Part shown: positions 1 through 10,808 of the stretch, piece after piece | Numbering within the stretch: position 1 is the first letter of the stretch | How the letters are laid out: each line of letters opens with the position of its first letter | Assembly: GCA_002964805.2 (NCBI GenBank) | Contig: PUDQ02000010.1 | Location: 3,224,001-3,288,000 of the forward strand | Length of the DNA: 64,000 nucleotides | Reading direction: 5' to 3' | Origin: Trametes villosa | Taxonomy: Eukaryota > Basidiomycota > Agaricomycetes > Polyporales > Polyporaceae | Made by a program: the position numbers and the translations under genes | The notes under the pieces: model-generated | The model's database searches: none | Told to the model about the DNA's origin: nothing | What the model saw: the letters and a program-made list of their open reading frames with translations, nothing else

Positions 1-893
1 ATCGTCGGAGCAAAATCGGCAACGTCCCTACGGTCGCCAGGTTCCGCCTGCGCAGGGTGCCCGAGCGTTATCGAGACCAAGTACTTCAGTCTCGACAACT
101 CGACGAGAACACGAGGCGTCAGGGTGAAAATGGGCAGTGACACCTGCAGCAGCTGGGGTAAACCGCGCAAAAGCGAGATAACTTCGTCTTCAAGTTGTCG
201 CATGGGTACCTCTAGCCTGAGCTCGAGGCTGGTAACGCCGGAACTTCGTGAACAGGCATCGCGTAGGAACGCTGTCAGCGCAGGAGGGTCGGATCGGTAC
301 ATGTGGAGGCCAAGGTGTTTTACGCGCCGATGCATGAAGACGAGGCTGAGATGCTGTCGGGTCGGGGAGCAGGAGAACCATGTCAAAGAGTGGAGGTTCG
401 GGAAGATGTCCGGATATGGGCAGCTCGCCGAGAGCTCGTCGAAGACCTTGGTGTGCAGTGGCACGTGTCTTTTGGCTCGTTCTGTGGTAGAACGTCCGTG
501 GCGTTGATCGTGCCGCAGCCGGCGAACCCTGGCTGAATAGCGCTGAAAGCGCTGCCAGTCGTCCGCCGTCAACGGACGTTTGAACGCCTAGTAAGGTTGC
601 GTTAGAAGGTCCGAGACAAAGAACAACGGCTAGGCACGGACATAGGCGTTCGCAGCGCGACTGGAGGCGGTCGAGGCGCGCTCTGGCCTGAGCGCGAGCG
701 GTGCTAGGACGGTAAGTGCCCGCCGGAGGTCTGTGACCTCGTGCCACAGGCAGTCGAGTGCGATGTCCGACCAGTGTTTGCAGACACATGCGGCTCGGGA
801 GAGGGCGTGGTCGTCGAGGTAGGCAAATATCATGACGAGGAGCTCGTCGATGTGGCCGACGGTGCGGGCGTAGTGTGAGGCCATGTCGGGCAT
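1..893 (-). CDS. F-box/LRR protein, 3' part outside window
   Basis: Probable substrate-recognition subunit of an SCF ubiquitin ligase. The minus strand starts at 893 (MPDMASHYART...). An F-box follows at about residues 13-45 (DELLVMIFAYLDD, then ACVCKHWSDIALDCLW). A 54-nt intron (588-641, phase 0) separates it from exon 2, which begins AFKRPLTADDWQRF and stays open to the window edge. Exon 2 holds leucine-rich segments such as VTSLELRLEVPM and LLQVSLPIFTLTP. It aligns along its length with the F-box gene at 4707-6558 (same intron position, KRPL..ADW..F after the intron), so the two are paralogs about 4 kb apart in opposite orientation. The C-terminus lies outside the window. A longer antisense frame at 190-789 is a shadow. 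The family assignment is firm; the ubiquitination target is unknown. Confidence 0.85.
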
Positions 894-1375
894 TGGCGGC
901 GAGCAGGATGTCGAGGGGAAGAGGGAAGAAATTGCCGGTTTATATACCGAATTCTGTCTCACGATGGATAGACACCGATAAGACCCCGGGATCTCCTTTT
1001 CGCTCGGGAAGCCGGTATATACGGATCTGGATCTTCCCCGCCCATCTTCCCATGCCAGACAATGTCCCAGGAATGGGCATGACGCCGAGCAGCTGCCGCC
1101 CTGGGACCCCCGATAGTGCTCCGGGACGCCTTGAAGGAGCCTCGTTCCGCGTCAAATCCCCGTCAAAGGGCCGCTGGGAGCCCTGGACAAACGGCCGCAA
1201 CGGCGAAGGAGGAGTCCCATGCCAAGGCCTGCATGAGGACTTTCAGGGGTCCTGCCGTCCAAGATTGAGTAGTACGCACCTTCCCAGAGGCGAGCCACCG
1301 CCTCAGTCTGCGCTAGAGGGCATCCGCAGACAAAGGGGAGGAGAAGAAGGAGCAGATGACAGAAACATGAACGCC
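894..1375. other. intergenic, F-box promoter side
   Basis: No gene could be supported here. The stretch is GC-rich and carries the 5' flank of the minus-strand F-box gene. An open frame on the minus strand (1152-1463) starts inside the inverted-repeat element, has no splice or homology support, and was not called. Confidence 0.5.
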
Positions 1376-1408
1376 TACGGTTGCCGAGCAGGATCAGGTC
1401 CATTCCCG
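1376..1408 (+). repeat. left terminal inverted repeat
   Basis: This 33-bp sequence is identical to the reverse complement of 2057-2089. The base outside it starts the ACGCC target duplication. Confidence 0.9.
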
Positions 1409-2056
1409 GATGCCAGGCGCGGCTCATCGCCGATATCGATGCTCGTATCCTATAAGCGCCCACTTTCTGCCTCGGAATAGTGTTGCAACATCCGCTTTTT
1501 ACTCAGATATCTCGCGCGCCTGGCATCCTTAGCGATCCAAACTTCGGAGATATATAGATCAGCCTGTCCTATATACATACACAAAATTGTGTGCTGCCCA
1601 CATTAGCGTGAGCGGATTTCGTTGAGTAACAGTACCCGACTTGTTCATCAGCGACCACCGGCGACTAGTGACGGCATTAATGGTGCTCGGCTTGTTCTGC
1701 ACGTCTACCCTGTACCGTCAGACCATTCCCAGCATCATAAGGCCTGGGTTTGCATTATCGGGCAGTATTCCGATATTTTTCTAAGCGGTGGAGGAAGTTG
1801 TGCTACGAGCGCTTAACCGCGGGGAGCGCTCGTAACACTCTTGCGGACATTGTCGACACTCCCTATCGACCTCCCCTGCTCTTGACTTCCCAAAAAATCA
1901 TATGTGGCTGAAATATAAACGATTAAACACAACTACAAGGCTGTGCGGGAAGCCGGCGGGAATTGACGGAGATATTTGAGTAAACATTAGAATCGACTTC
2001 TAGGGCACGCGATGGGCGCTTAGAGTGCACGACAGTCGCGTGCTGTCGTTGGTCAG

Positions 2057-2089
2057 CGGGAATGGACCTGATCCTGCTCGGCAACCGTA
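2057..2089 (-). repeat. right terminal inverted repeat
   Basis: This is the exact reverse complement of 1376-1408, followed at once by ACGCC (2090-2094). Confidence 0.9.
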
Positions 2090-4303
2090 ACGCCGGAATA
2101 CGCGATCGCTAGATCTTTCTTCACCGCTCTGATCAAACGCCGTCCGATCAGGTCGAGTCAAGTAGCCGCCCGGCGTCCACACCCTCGGCTTCGGGCTTCA
2201 AACCGCTTCCGGCAACGTCCTTCGACATCTCGCGAGCTCATAATCCACCCTCGGGCATCCCTAGCGCGCTGACCAACGGTCCCTTCACTCCCCGACCCTG
2301 TACCACGCGCCCCTAACACCTGGAGCTACGACACACACGGTAATATTGTGTCCCGAGAAATCGCTTCCCGCAACGCCTCGTTCCAGCGCAGCAGCCGCAC
2401 TATGCTCCGAAAGGTATATGCAGTGGCAAAATTCGTGCCCCGACGCGCGAAAAGGTCTCGCCTGTCAAGAACAGCTACGTTGAAGCACGTCTCAAGACTG
2501 AATGGAGTTATCTCGATCAAATCGACGCATTCCGGGAGCCGGAACGGAGCCACCGCTCAGGCCGTTCGATTTGCATGTTTTGTGCTCTACCAGCATCGAA
2601 ATATCTGAGGGTGTATGGGGCCATCCCTCAGTTCCCGGGGGGTGGCCGTGTGGCGTGGATGGCTGCGTACGCCTCAGGGTACTCTAGGGTCGCAATTAGC
2701 CTTGGTACCCGCAGTAGGCAAGCCGGTGACTCACTGACAGTCGCGGCCTTAGCGCGAAGGCTTCGCCATTGAGTTTGAGCGGTTACATTGACCGCGACTG
2801 AAGGAAATACGGATAATACCTCGATTGCCGATGTGAACCGGTTGGCTTGAAGACGTATCCAATGGAAGCGGTATTTCTGGATCAGTTTCCTGAACGATCA
2901 GATTAATGCACGAGTTAGGAACGAGGAGCCGCCACGGCGACGACTTCTACGGAGACCTCGCTCATCGATGCCCCGTGGAAGCCGCGAGAAAGCAGTAAGT
3001 GAGCCCTGCAGAGCGGCACAGGATCAGGTAGATCACTCCGGTAGTACCCCAAGCCGTAGGTAAACGACGTTTACACATTTCAAACAGGTTATGGTTGGAG
3101 CAAGCCGCTGGCGAAACTGACCATCAAGGACGACACAGGTTGTGTCCAGGCACACCGCCGACTGGCAAAGCAAGCATGCACGGGGGTTCTGACGGTCACA
3201 GAGCGGGAGCCGACCACCGCGCGACCCATCCTCGCTGACGAGGGGACTCGGCCCTAGGCCATGACTCCTGTGTTAGTCGCAGCGTCCGCCGGACAGCCAC
3301 GAGGACACTCACGATCGCTGGGAATTATCCTAAAGAGCATCGTGCCGCGTGCGCACGCATGATGATGCATGATGTACGGCGGGAGGACAGCGGGCCTAGA
3401 GGCGGTGATCGTGACAGCGGCGCGATTCGATTGCGTATTGGCGCAGTGCTAGGGGCCGCGCACAAGCTCCTTGGGGAGACTGCGTATCCCTTCACGCCGG
3501 CGAGGTGAAGCAATGACGCGCATGCCAGCGAATGCGCTGGGGATGGGATGTCAGCATCGGGCATTAGGTAAACGCGGCCAGGTTTCATAACGGCGCCATA
3601 CCTGAGTTCAACCGAAGTCCGGAGGATAGGATCGACGAGCGGTTTAACAGACGGTAGCTTGGTCGTGGAAGTTGCTGCAGCGTTAGCTGGTATCACCCTC
3701 ACTGTTCTCTGAAACCCCAGGGCGAGCGGTACAATTTCCTGGGCAGGCCGCGAGCCTCCAGAGCCTGAAGAAACATAGTACCACAGCCTGCCTTACATGC
3801 AAACTGCCGATGTCAGCGGAATTTCTCAAGGTATCCAAAGGAGGTGGCAGATCTGAATGTCAGCCTCAGACACGCCGATGTAGAAGTTGCTGCTGCAGTA
3901 CTAGACATCGCCGGCAATATTGGATTAGTATGAGAGTCGTTCCTGCCGCTCCGCACGCCAGGTGGTAGATGGCCTGCTTCATGGGAGCCAGGGGCGAGTC
4001 AAAGCCACCACAAGAGGGTAAGCTGCTGGCCTGGGGAGGGATTGTGTAGTACGTCGTCCAGATGCTTTAGCCATGGGTAGGCGGATTTCTTCCACCTGTA
4101 GCAAGCAAGCGACTTCATCTAGTTCGCCATAAGTATGGCAGCAGATACCGGGCTTGTATAGCAGTTGTCAGAGAGCCGTGGTGGTTAGGTTGAGAAGGAA
4201 GTGCAGGCGGCGCGGTGGGTCACAACTTTTGGAGTTCCAAGCTCTCCCAGAGTTTCCGTTCCCGACGGCGGCCTGGAGCTGGGCGCTTGAAAAGGAGAGT
4301 ATA
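2090..4303. other. gene-poor stretch
   Basis: No coding region could be supported over 2.2 kb. The frames present are short and show no splice-linked extension or recognisable motif. A minus frame at 2326-2553 has an amino-acid composition like real protein and could be a decayed gene remnant, but I could not identify it. Confidence 0.5.
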
Positions 4304-4390
4304 TCCCGCTTAGCTCAGCTGGTAGAGCGCGTCACTAGTAAAATTCAATCGTGTAATGACGAGGTCAGTCGTTCAAGTCGGCTAGTGGGA
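4304..4390 (+). tRNA. tRNA-Thr(AGT) with 15-nt intron, copy 1
   Basis: The cloverleaf is complete. The acceptor stem TCCCGCT pairs with AGTGGGA; the D arm is GCTC/GAGC with an AGCTGGTA loop. The anticodon stem CGTCA pairs with TGACG, and the T arm is AGTCG-TTCAAGT-CGGCT. The anticodon loop reads CT-AGT-A and is followed by a 15-nt intron at the canonical position after base 37, then base 38 (A). The exons are identical to the copies at 58937 and 62472, and only the intron differs. A TTTT run 2 nt after the gene is a likely Pol III terminator. Confidence 0.9.
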
Positions 4391-4706
4391 ATACTTTTGT
4401 CGCACCGACATTTCACTGACATCTTCTAGCCCACTTTCCCCGTGTGCTTGAGACCCTTTTCACAGAGCGGCGAGACACAGTTTACACGAAGAAACGATGT
4501 TCGATCATTTTCGCAGCGTCTGCCTCCATTGTGAAACGATCGGACCGAACTCCGAGGCGTGCGACTTTCAGGAACAATGTTCGAATCTCGCTGTGGCAAC
4601 AACTTCTGCTTTCGGTGGCTCTTCATCCTACCACCACCAGTATCGTCCGCATTGCGTTTGTCGAGAACCAGTGAGTGGCTAGTATAATCTTGTGGATTTA
4701 TGCTCA
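4391..4706. other. intergenic, tRNA to F-box
   Basis: No gene seen. This is the 5' flank of the F-box/LRR gene. The upstream in-frame codon at 4692 is GTG, so ATG 4707 was taken as the start. Confidence 0.5.
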
Positions 4707-6558
4707 ATGAACGGTACTCCTGTCGAAGTTCGCAGCATGTCCGGACCCTCCGTCGTACACGGGAAGGCGACACAGCGTGTTCTCGCTATACCGGAGATCC
4801 TTGAGCTTGTCTTCTCGTTCCTCGAGGTCCAGGAGACCGCACAGTGCGCATGTGTATGCAAAAACTGGTCTGAAGTCGCGCTGGACTCGCTATGGCGGGA
4901 TGTCGATGACTTGCACCGCCTTTTTGGCCTTCTCGCGCCGATTCAGGCAGCAGGGCCTGAAGCCCCTGAAGCCCACGACGTATGTATAGTCTGACTAGGT
5001 TGTCGAGCATATTCACTGACTTGCGTGTCTCCAGCGTTTCCAAAGGCCACTCGAGCCCGCGGACTGGGCGAGGTTTATGAAATACGCACGACGCGTACGG
5101 GGTCTCTCGGTACCACCGTCGAACGACGCTCACCTGCGCGGGCCGCTCGTCTTCGACGAAGTCGCCCAGACACGGACATCCCTCAACATCCTCCCCCGAA
5201 TTTCTTCGCTCTCATGGACGTCCGACAAAGGCGAGCGTATGCGGCTTTCGCTGATGTTCATGCACGAGAACGTGAAGCACTTCGCCGCGAAGCTGGTTCC
5301 GTCGGACAACTACTCCTTCGGCATCTACTTCCAGGAGATCGCGCTGCGCATGCCGAAGTTGACCCATCTCGACCTTCGGTTCACCTTTCCCGTCCGCGAC
5401 ATCGAACAAGACCTCTGCAGCTTGTTCAAAGCTTTGCCGCTGCTACAGAAGGTGGTGCTTCCGAAGTTCACGTTGACCGCCAAGATCATCGAGCAACTGT
5501 CCCTCAATTCGAAACTCCGTGTGGTTCAATTCGAGTTCATGGAGTCCCAAGGCGCAGGGGAAGTGTCTGATGTGCACAACTGGTTTCCTACCCTCCAGGA
5601 GGACGCGTTCCCGTTACTACAGGACCTGTCCGTCAGCGTGCACCTCCCGCACATGGTCCGCTTCCTCAACGCCGAGTTCTCTCCCGCTCACCTTACATGC
5701 CTATACGTCCACCTCCTCTACATCGTACCGCCCTATCAAGTCCAGGAGTTCCTCGAAGCGGTCAACCAGAACTGTCAACAACTCAAACAACTCTATCTCG
5801 ACTTCGCCGGCGATCCGAGCCCCCTCCTCTTCCGGACATCTCTCCCGGAGGAAGACCGTATCAGCTGGAACACGCTCCGCCCCCTCCTCAAGCTCTCCAA
5901 GCTCACCGAGTTCGAGCTTCACTGGGACTCGCCTCTCGCCATCACGCAGGATGACATTGAGGAGCTCGCATCGAATCTACCCGCGCTCGAGCTGCTAGAG
6001 CTCAACTCCGAGCCGCTCCCGACCCCCCAGCCGCCGTCACTCACCCTGCACGCACTGATCCCGTTCGCGCGTCACTGTCCAAAGATGCGCGAGCTCAGCC
6101 TGTACGTCGACGCGTCCTCCACCGACTTCGAAGCGGCCTCGCGCGAGGTGCACGCCACCCTCCCCCCGATCCAGTTCCGAAGCCTGCGCAAGCTCTCCTT
6201 TGGGCTCTCGCGCATCGCCTCATCCGAGTCCGTCGCGTTGTTCCTCAGCGAGCTCTGCCCGCTCGGGTGCACGGTCGGCGCAGGCGTGAGCTGGCCGAAG
6301 GGGTTCGGCGCGATGGAGGTGCAGACGCCCGAGGACGCGGCGGTGCTCGTGGAGATGTGGACGGGGGCGAGCGGGTGGTATGCGTCGTGGGCGGATGTCG
6401 ACCGTATGCTGCCGCTGCTTACGCGTGCGAGAATGGAGGAGCGGGTGCGGAGGCGGGAGCTGGAGCGCGAAGTGGAGGACTTGCGGGTGCGCTGCCGGCT
6501 GCTGGAGGATCGGGCGAATGTGGGGGTGCCCCAAGACGGAGGGTGTATTTTGCTGTAG
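4707..6558 (+). CDS. F-box/LRR protein with C-terminal CaaX box
   Basis: Two exons, 4707-4979 and 5035-6558 (phase-0 intron GTATGT...CAG), encode 598 residues. The F-box is near residues 27-60 (IPEILELVFSFLEVQ, CVCKNWSEVALDSLW). Many leucine-rich segments follow (for example LTHLDLRFTFP, MRELSLYVDA, LRKLSFGLSRIA). The last 45 residues form a charged coiled coil (RRRELEREVEDLRVRCRLLED), and the protein ends GGCILL. The final CILL is a CaaX motif of the geranylgeranyl type, because the last residue is Leu. In animals the F-box/LRR protein FBXL2 is membrane-anchored through such a C-terminus, so this product may be a prenylated SCF adaptor on an endomembrane. It is a paralog of the gene at 1-893. 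The gene model is well supported; the prenylation is inferred. Confidence 0.9.
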
Positions 6559-7226
6559 GGCGTGCCTCGGGCAGTCGGATTTCATTCAACCTCGAGGATA
6601 TCCCCCTTCATACCTTCAGCCGGTTCTCCGAGTTCGTTATGTGGGTGAGCGTCAACTGCTTGCCACCAGTTTCATGTTGACTGACCTGGTACCGGTACTA
6701 GAACTGCTTGTATGCTGTGCTGCTGTGCTTTGTTGTTTGATTTGCTCATTCTAGATACCCATCTACCTATCGGCAGCCTACGCTGGCCGTATATACGCTT
6801 TGGATACGTGCACGCGTTAATCATCTCGACATATGGCCGAGCGACCGAGCTGCGAGCGAAGCACTAGTGCACGCCATACTCATGCGTGTGCAGCATCGCC
6901 CAAGCAGGCGCGTCGAAGAACATCCTCTGATGTCTCGGCCACCCCGGGGCTACCCTTGCACGAGTCTCACATACATCGCACAGCGATTCGATCCCGTGGT
7001 GTTTCAGACTCGCACGGGTAGCACACGGCGTGGGTATCTGGTCAGCTCGGGAGCAGGCACATGAGGCTATCGGCCTTATCACGCGTCGAGGATGGCGACG
7101 TTCGTTTCTCCTCTCCTTCACCCCGAACCCTCATCTTAGTGTATCTGGCACGCCCTGGGACGATACTAACTCATAGTGCTGCACTTCCACAGCTAACCAA
7201 GATCGCCTGACTGAGAGCCGCCGTCG
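6559..7226. other. intergenic
   Basis: This holds the 3' flank of the F-box gene and the 5' flank of the formamidase gene. No further gene or clear element was seen. Confidence 0.5.
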
Positions 7227-8644
7227 ATGTCGACGATTCATTCTATCAAACGACACCAGTGCCATCTCGCCTGGGACCACAGGTCAGCTCCACCCTCCTA
7301 CGCATTCATGCACGACTGACAGCACTCCTGACAGCATACCACCCGTGCTGCGCGTCCAATCCGGCGAGACAGTGACCTTCGACTGCCTCGACGCGTCCAA
7401 CGGGCAGCTCACGCCCGCCTCTACAAACGCCTCCATCGCCTCGCTCGTCTTCGCGCAGCTCGACCAGGTGAACGGCCCGATCTTCGTCGAGGGCGCCGCG
7501 CCCGGCGACACGCTGCGCGTTGACGTGCTCGACGTGCGCACCGCGGACTGGGGCTGGTCCGCGGTCATCCCCGGGTTCGGCCTCCTCGCGGACGAGTTCC
7601 CGGAGCCTGTTGTGAAGATCTGGACGCTGCACCCCCACGCGGAGGGTGAGGCAGCGGAGGGCGAGTACGGGTATGCGTGGTTCGACGAGGAGAAGGGGAT
7701 AAGGATCCCGCTGAGGCCGTTTGCGGGCGAGATGGGCGTTGCCCCTGGGAAGCTGGGCGCGCACTCGACGATTCCGCCGTACGCTACTGGTGGCAACGTG
7801 GATACGCGCCATTTAACCAAGGGTTCGGTTTTGTATCTTCCGGTCGAGGCGGAGGGTGCACTGTTCTCTATCGGAGTAAGGGACATGTCAGCCCGTTCGC
7901 ACGATGATGTTGACGGCGTACTACTGCTTTGTAGGACGGACACGCCGCGCAGGGGGACGGCGGTAAGCTCGGGATTGGGTTATGCAAATGCATTGTGTTG
8001 CTTATCAACGGATCTTTGTGACTCTAGAGGTTTGCGGTAGGCCATTTTGTCTTCCTCGTACGTTACGATGGCTCATGCGAGCGACGCAGGGACGGCAATC
8101 GAGACCCCGATGAACGTCACGGTGCGCCTCACGGTCGTGAAAGACAAGCCGTACGTGAAGACGCCGCATTTCGTCACGCGTTCTCCGCACGGACGCGAGG
8201 AAGAGTTCTACTGCACTACGGGGGTTGATTCAGGTACCTCGCGGACTGTCGATAATGCGTGAGCGTCCCCTGACTGATGAACACAAATCCAGATATTCGC
8301 GAAGCAACGCGTGCCGCGGTGCGCAACATGATTGCATTTCTGAGCGCAGAGTACGGCCTCGCGCGCGAGGAGGCGTACATACTGTGCAGCGTCGCAGGAG
8401 ATCTGAGGATGCATGAGGTGGTGAGTCTTTGAACTGTCCTGTCCTGCGCAACGCAGCGTGGTTCGACCACGCACCTCAGGATCGCTGATGATTTCGTGGC
8501 TTGGGCGATGGCTCCTGGATAGGTGGACATGCCAAACTACGTGGTGAGTATGCACATCACTATCAGTCTCTCATACCGTCGAGCTCACTCCGCAAGTAGA
8601 TCGGGATGATGATGCCGAAGTCGATATTCACGAAAAGCCAGTAA
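7227..8644 (+). CDS. acetamidase/formamidase
   Basis: Hydrolyses formamide or short aliphatic amides to ammonia and the acid (FmdA/AmdA family). Eight exons: 7227-7282, 7335-7875, 7935-7962, 8028-8036, 8090-8233, 8293-8420, 8523-8543 and 8600-8644. They join in frame to 323 residues. The N-terminus runs STIHSIKRHQCHLAWDHSIPP into VQSGETVTFDCLDASNGQ. Other family marks are FGLLADEFPEP, GDGHAAQGDGEVCGTAIETP, EEAYILCSVAGDLRMHEVVD and the end MPNYVVGMMMPKSIFTK. The fourth exon is only 9 nt long (codes the middle of GEVCG) and the seventh 21 nt. The next gene, uricase, is also a nitrogen-scavenging enzyme on the same strand. Fungal formamidases are usually cytosolic and no signal peptide is seen. 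Confidence 0.92.
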
Positions 8645-9175
8645 CATGCCGCCTCGGCTTATACGACAAAGGAGCATTGGTAGAGGTGATTTGTACACCG
8701 GCCCATCAAGCTGCCGATGGTGACTAGTGACATGGACATTTGGAAGGTGGTAGTACGAAGTCAGGTTGCAGCGCTGTCGGGATTCTTATGATTACGAGCT
8801 CGGTTTACGGGCGCCTATCTAACCTCCTTCAAGGAATTGTCTGACCTCTTTCTAGGAGAACGGCCTCAGGTTAGACGTGCTTTGCGGCTCGTCCTGAACC
8901 ACCATCTCCCGCTAATCCTTCTCATCCCCTCTTATACCGCACTTTCACTTTCAAAAGCTCATGGTCTGCTCATCGAGTCACCTGGATATATTAATGAAGA
9001 AGATAAGATAAGCCCACCCGCCTCGGCTCGATCGAGGCTCTCAGCTCTCGAGCCGTTATCACGCTTCCACAACCCCATCGGCACTCTTATACCTCCCCAC
9101 TCAGCCTGAGGCGACGCACTCGAGCTCTCGGAAACCATCTCAGTACTCCATCTACAATCCAGCATTCCGAAGACG
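8645..9175. other. intergenic, uricase promoter region
   Basis: No gene seen. This is the 3' flank of formamidase and the 5' flank of uricase. Confidence 0.5.
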
Positions 9176-10579
9176 ATGTCCAAGGTGTACGAACCCGAAG
9201 GCGAGGGCCTCTCCTACCTCTCGCACGCCCGCTACGGCAAGGACAAGGTCCGCGTCTTCCGCGTCGTTCGCGACGGTGCATGGCACAACGTTGTCGAGTA
9301 CAATGTTACTGCGCTTGTGGAAGGTGATATCGAGATCAGGTCAGTCTGCGTTGCAGAAGTGGTCCGCCGAGCACTCAGCGCTAACCGTGCGGAGTTAGCT
9401 ATACCAAGGCAGACAACTCTGTAGTGGTCGCCACGGATTCGAGTGAGTTTATATGAATCCTGAGCCGGAGTATATCTAACCAATCGCGCTGCAATGCAGT
9501 CAAGAACATCACCTATTGTACGTCGCCCTGCCGTACTTCTTGAAAACCCCTGACAACCACTCTGCCAGACCTTGCCAAGACGTCCCCGCACATCCTCCAC
9601 CCCGAGCGGTTCGCGCTCCATCTCGGCACGCACTTGGTGTCAAAATACGCGCACTTGAAGAAGGCATTTATCACCATTGAGCAGCTCCGGTGGCAGCGCA
9701 TTCCCATCGCGCAAGGCGAGAGCCAGGACGCGAAGCCGCACTCGCACGCGTTCTACCGCGACGGCGACGACAAGCGCACTGTCGAAGCCGAGGTGCGTTT
9801 CTCTCCCGCATCTTCATCCGCGCGTGCACAATGCCCACATCCTCGATGTAGATCGACGCCTCCGCGGGCAAGGACCAAATCGTCGCGCGCGTGACCTCCG
9901 GGATCAGCGGCCTGCTCGTGCTCAAGACGACCGGCTCCGCGTTCGAGTCGTTCGTGCGCGACGAGTACACGACGCTCGTCGAGGTCCCCGACCGCATCTT
10001 CTCGACCTCGATCGACCTCACGTACAAGTACGCGCCGCTGACCATCCCGCGGCCCGCCGACGGCGAGGGCAAGGTGTTCGATCTTGCGCTCGCGGCGGAG
10101 CAGGCGAAGGGCACCGCGTGGGATGGTGACGCCGTTGCTGAGGCTGCGCGTGGCATCACACTGGAGATCTTCGCGCTTGATGAGAGTGCGAGCGTGCAGG
10201 TGCGTGCTTGACTCGCCTGTGGGGATACCGGGTGGTGGGCTGACGCGCGGACAGGCAACGCTGTACAAGATGGCGCAGCGGATCATCAACGAGCACACGT
10301 ACGTCCAGAGCGTCACGTACAACCTTCCGAACAAGCACTACGTCCCTGTCGACATGAAGTATATCGGGGTCGACAACACCTCTCCGTACGTCCTTCCCGG
10401 CCCCGGCGCACATAGCCGTACTGATCGATGTTTGTTTCGTGTAGCCCGAAGGCGGAGGTCTTCGTCCCTCTCTCTGCGCCAAGGTATGCGTTGAATCACG
10501 CGTACATTTTCGTCCAGTTGCTGACGCAGCCCCGATGCCTCTTAGCGGCCTCATCTCCGCCACCGTGTCACGCAAGTAA
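9176..10579 (+). CDS. urate oxidase (uricase)
   Basis: Cofactor-free oxidation of urate to 5-hydroxyisourate in purine catabolism, normally in peroxisomes. Eight exons: 9176-9339, 9399-9442, 9500-9517 (18 nt), 9569-9792, 9852-10199, 10255-10385, 10445-10483 and 10546-10579. They give 333 residues. Family marks are the N-terminal SYLSHARYGKDKVRVFRV, the NITYYLAKTSPHILHPERFA stretch, KPHSHAFYRDG, SGISGLLVLKTTGSAFESFV, and the C-terminal KAEVFVPLSAPSGLISATVSRK. The protein ends in SRK rather than a peroxisomal SKL/SRL-type tripeptide. The stop codon TAA overlaps a perfect donor-like GTAAGG, so an extra unseen 3' exon cannot be excluded. Confidence 0.92.
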
Positions 10580-10808
10580 GGGCAACATGGCCGAGCGATC
10601 AGGGTCTATAGGGTGCAGGGCTGTAGGTTGTACACTTCTTGGCATATCGACGTGTGTAGGCTATCGGGAAAGCAAACTATTGTGAAGCACAACCAACGCG
10701 AGCGACGACGGCCCCTTGGATGGGTCGTTGGAGACTCGGAGTACAACATCTCGGGCGGATACGAAGAGAGGACTGGGAGGAGAGAGAGGCTCATTGAGTC
10801 GCCACCCC

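Larger units (their letters stand above)
1376..2089. mobile_element. 714-bp MITE-like element with 33-bp perfect TIRs
   Basis: Positions 1376-1408 and 2057-2089 are exact inverted copies over 33 bp (outer ends TACGGTTGCC...). Both outer edges are flanked by the direct repeat ACGCC (1371-1375 and 2090-2094), which is the expected 5-bp target-site duplication. The 650-bp interior has no open frame long enough for a transposase, so this is a non-autonomous DNA element. Perfect TIRs and an intact duplication indicate recent insertion. I could not assign a superfamily: a 5-bp duplication does not match the usual TA, 3-bp (Harbinger) or 8-bp (hAT) classes. Confidence 0.85.

Noticed and set aside
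190..789. 199-codon minus-strand frame
   Set aside because: Out of frame with the F-box gene; the correct frame after the intron matches the paralog at 5035-6558.
1152..1463. Minus frame with a leucine-rich, signal-like stretch
   Set aside because: Begins inside the inverted-repeat element and has no conserved features.
4304..4390. tRNA copies as heads of SINE elements
   Set aside because: The flanks of the three copies do not resemble each other, and each folds into a complete intron-bearing tRNA.
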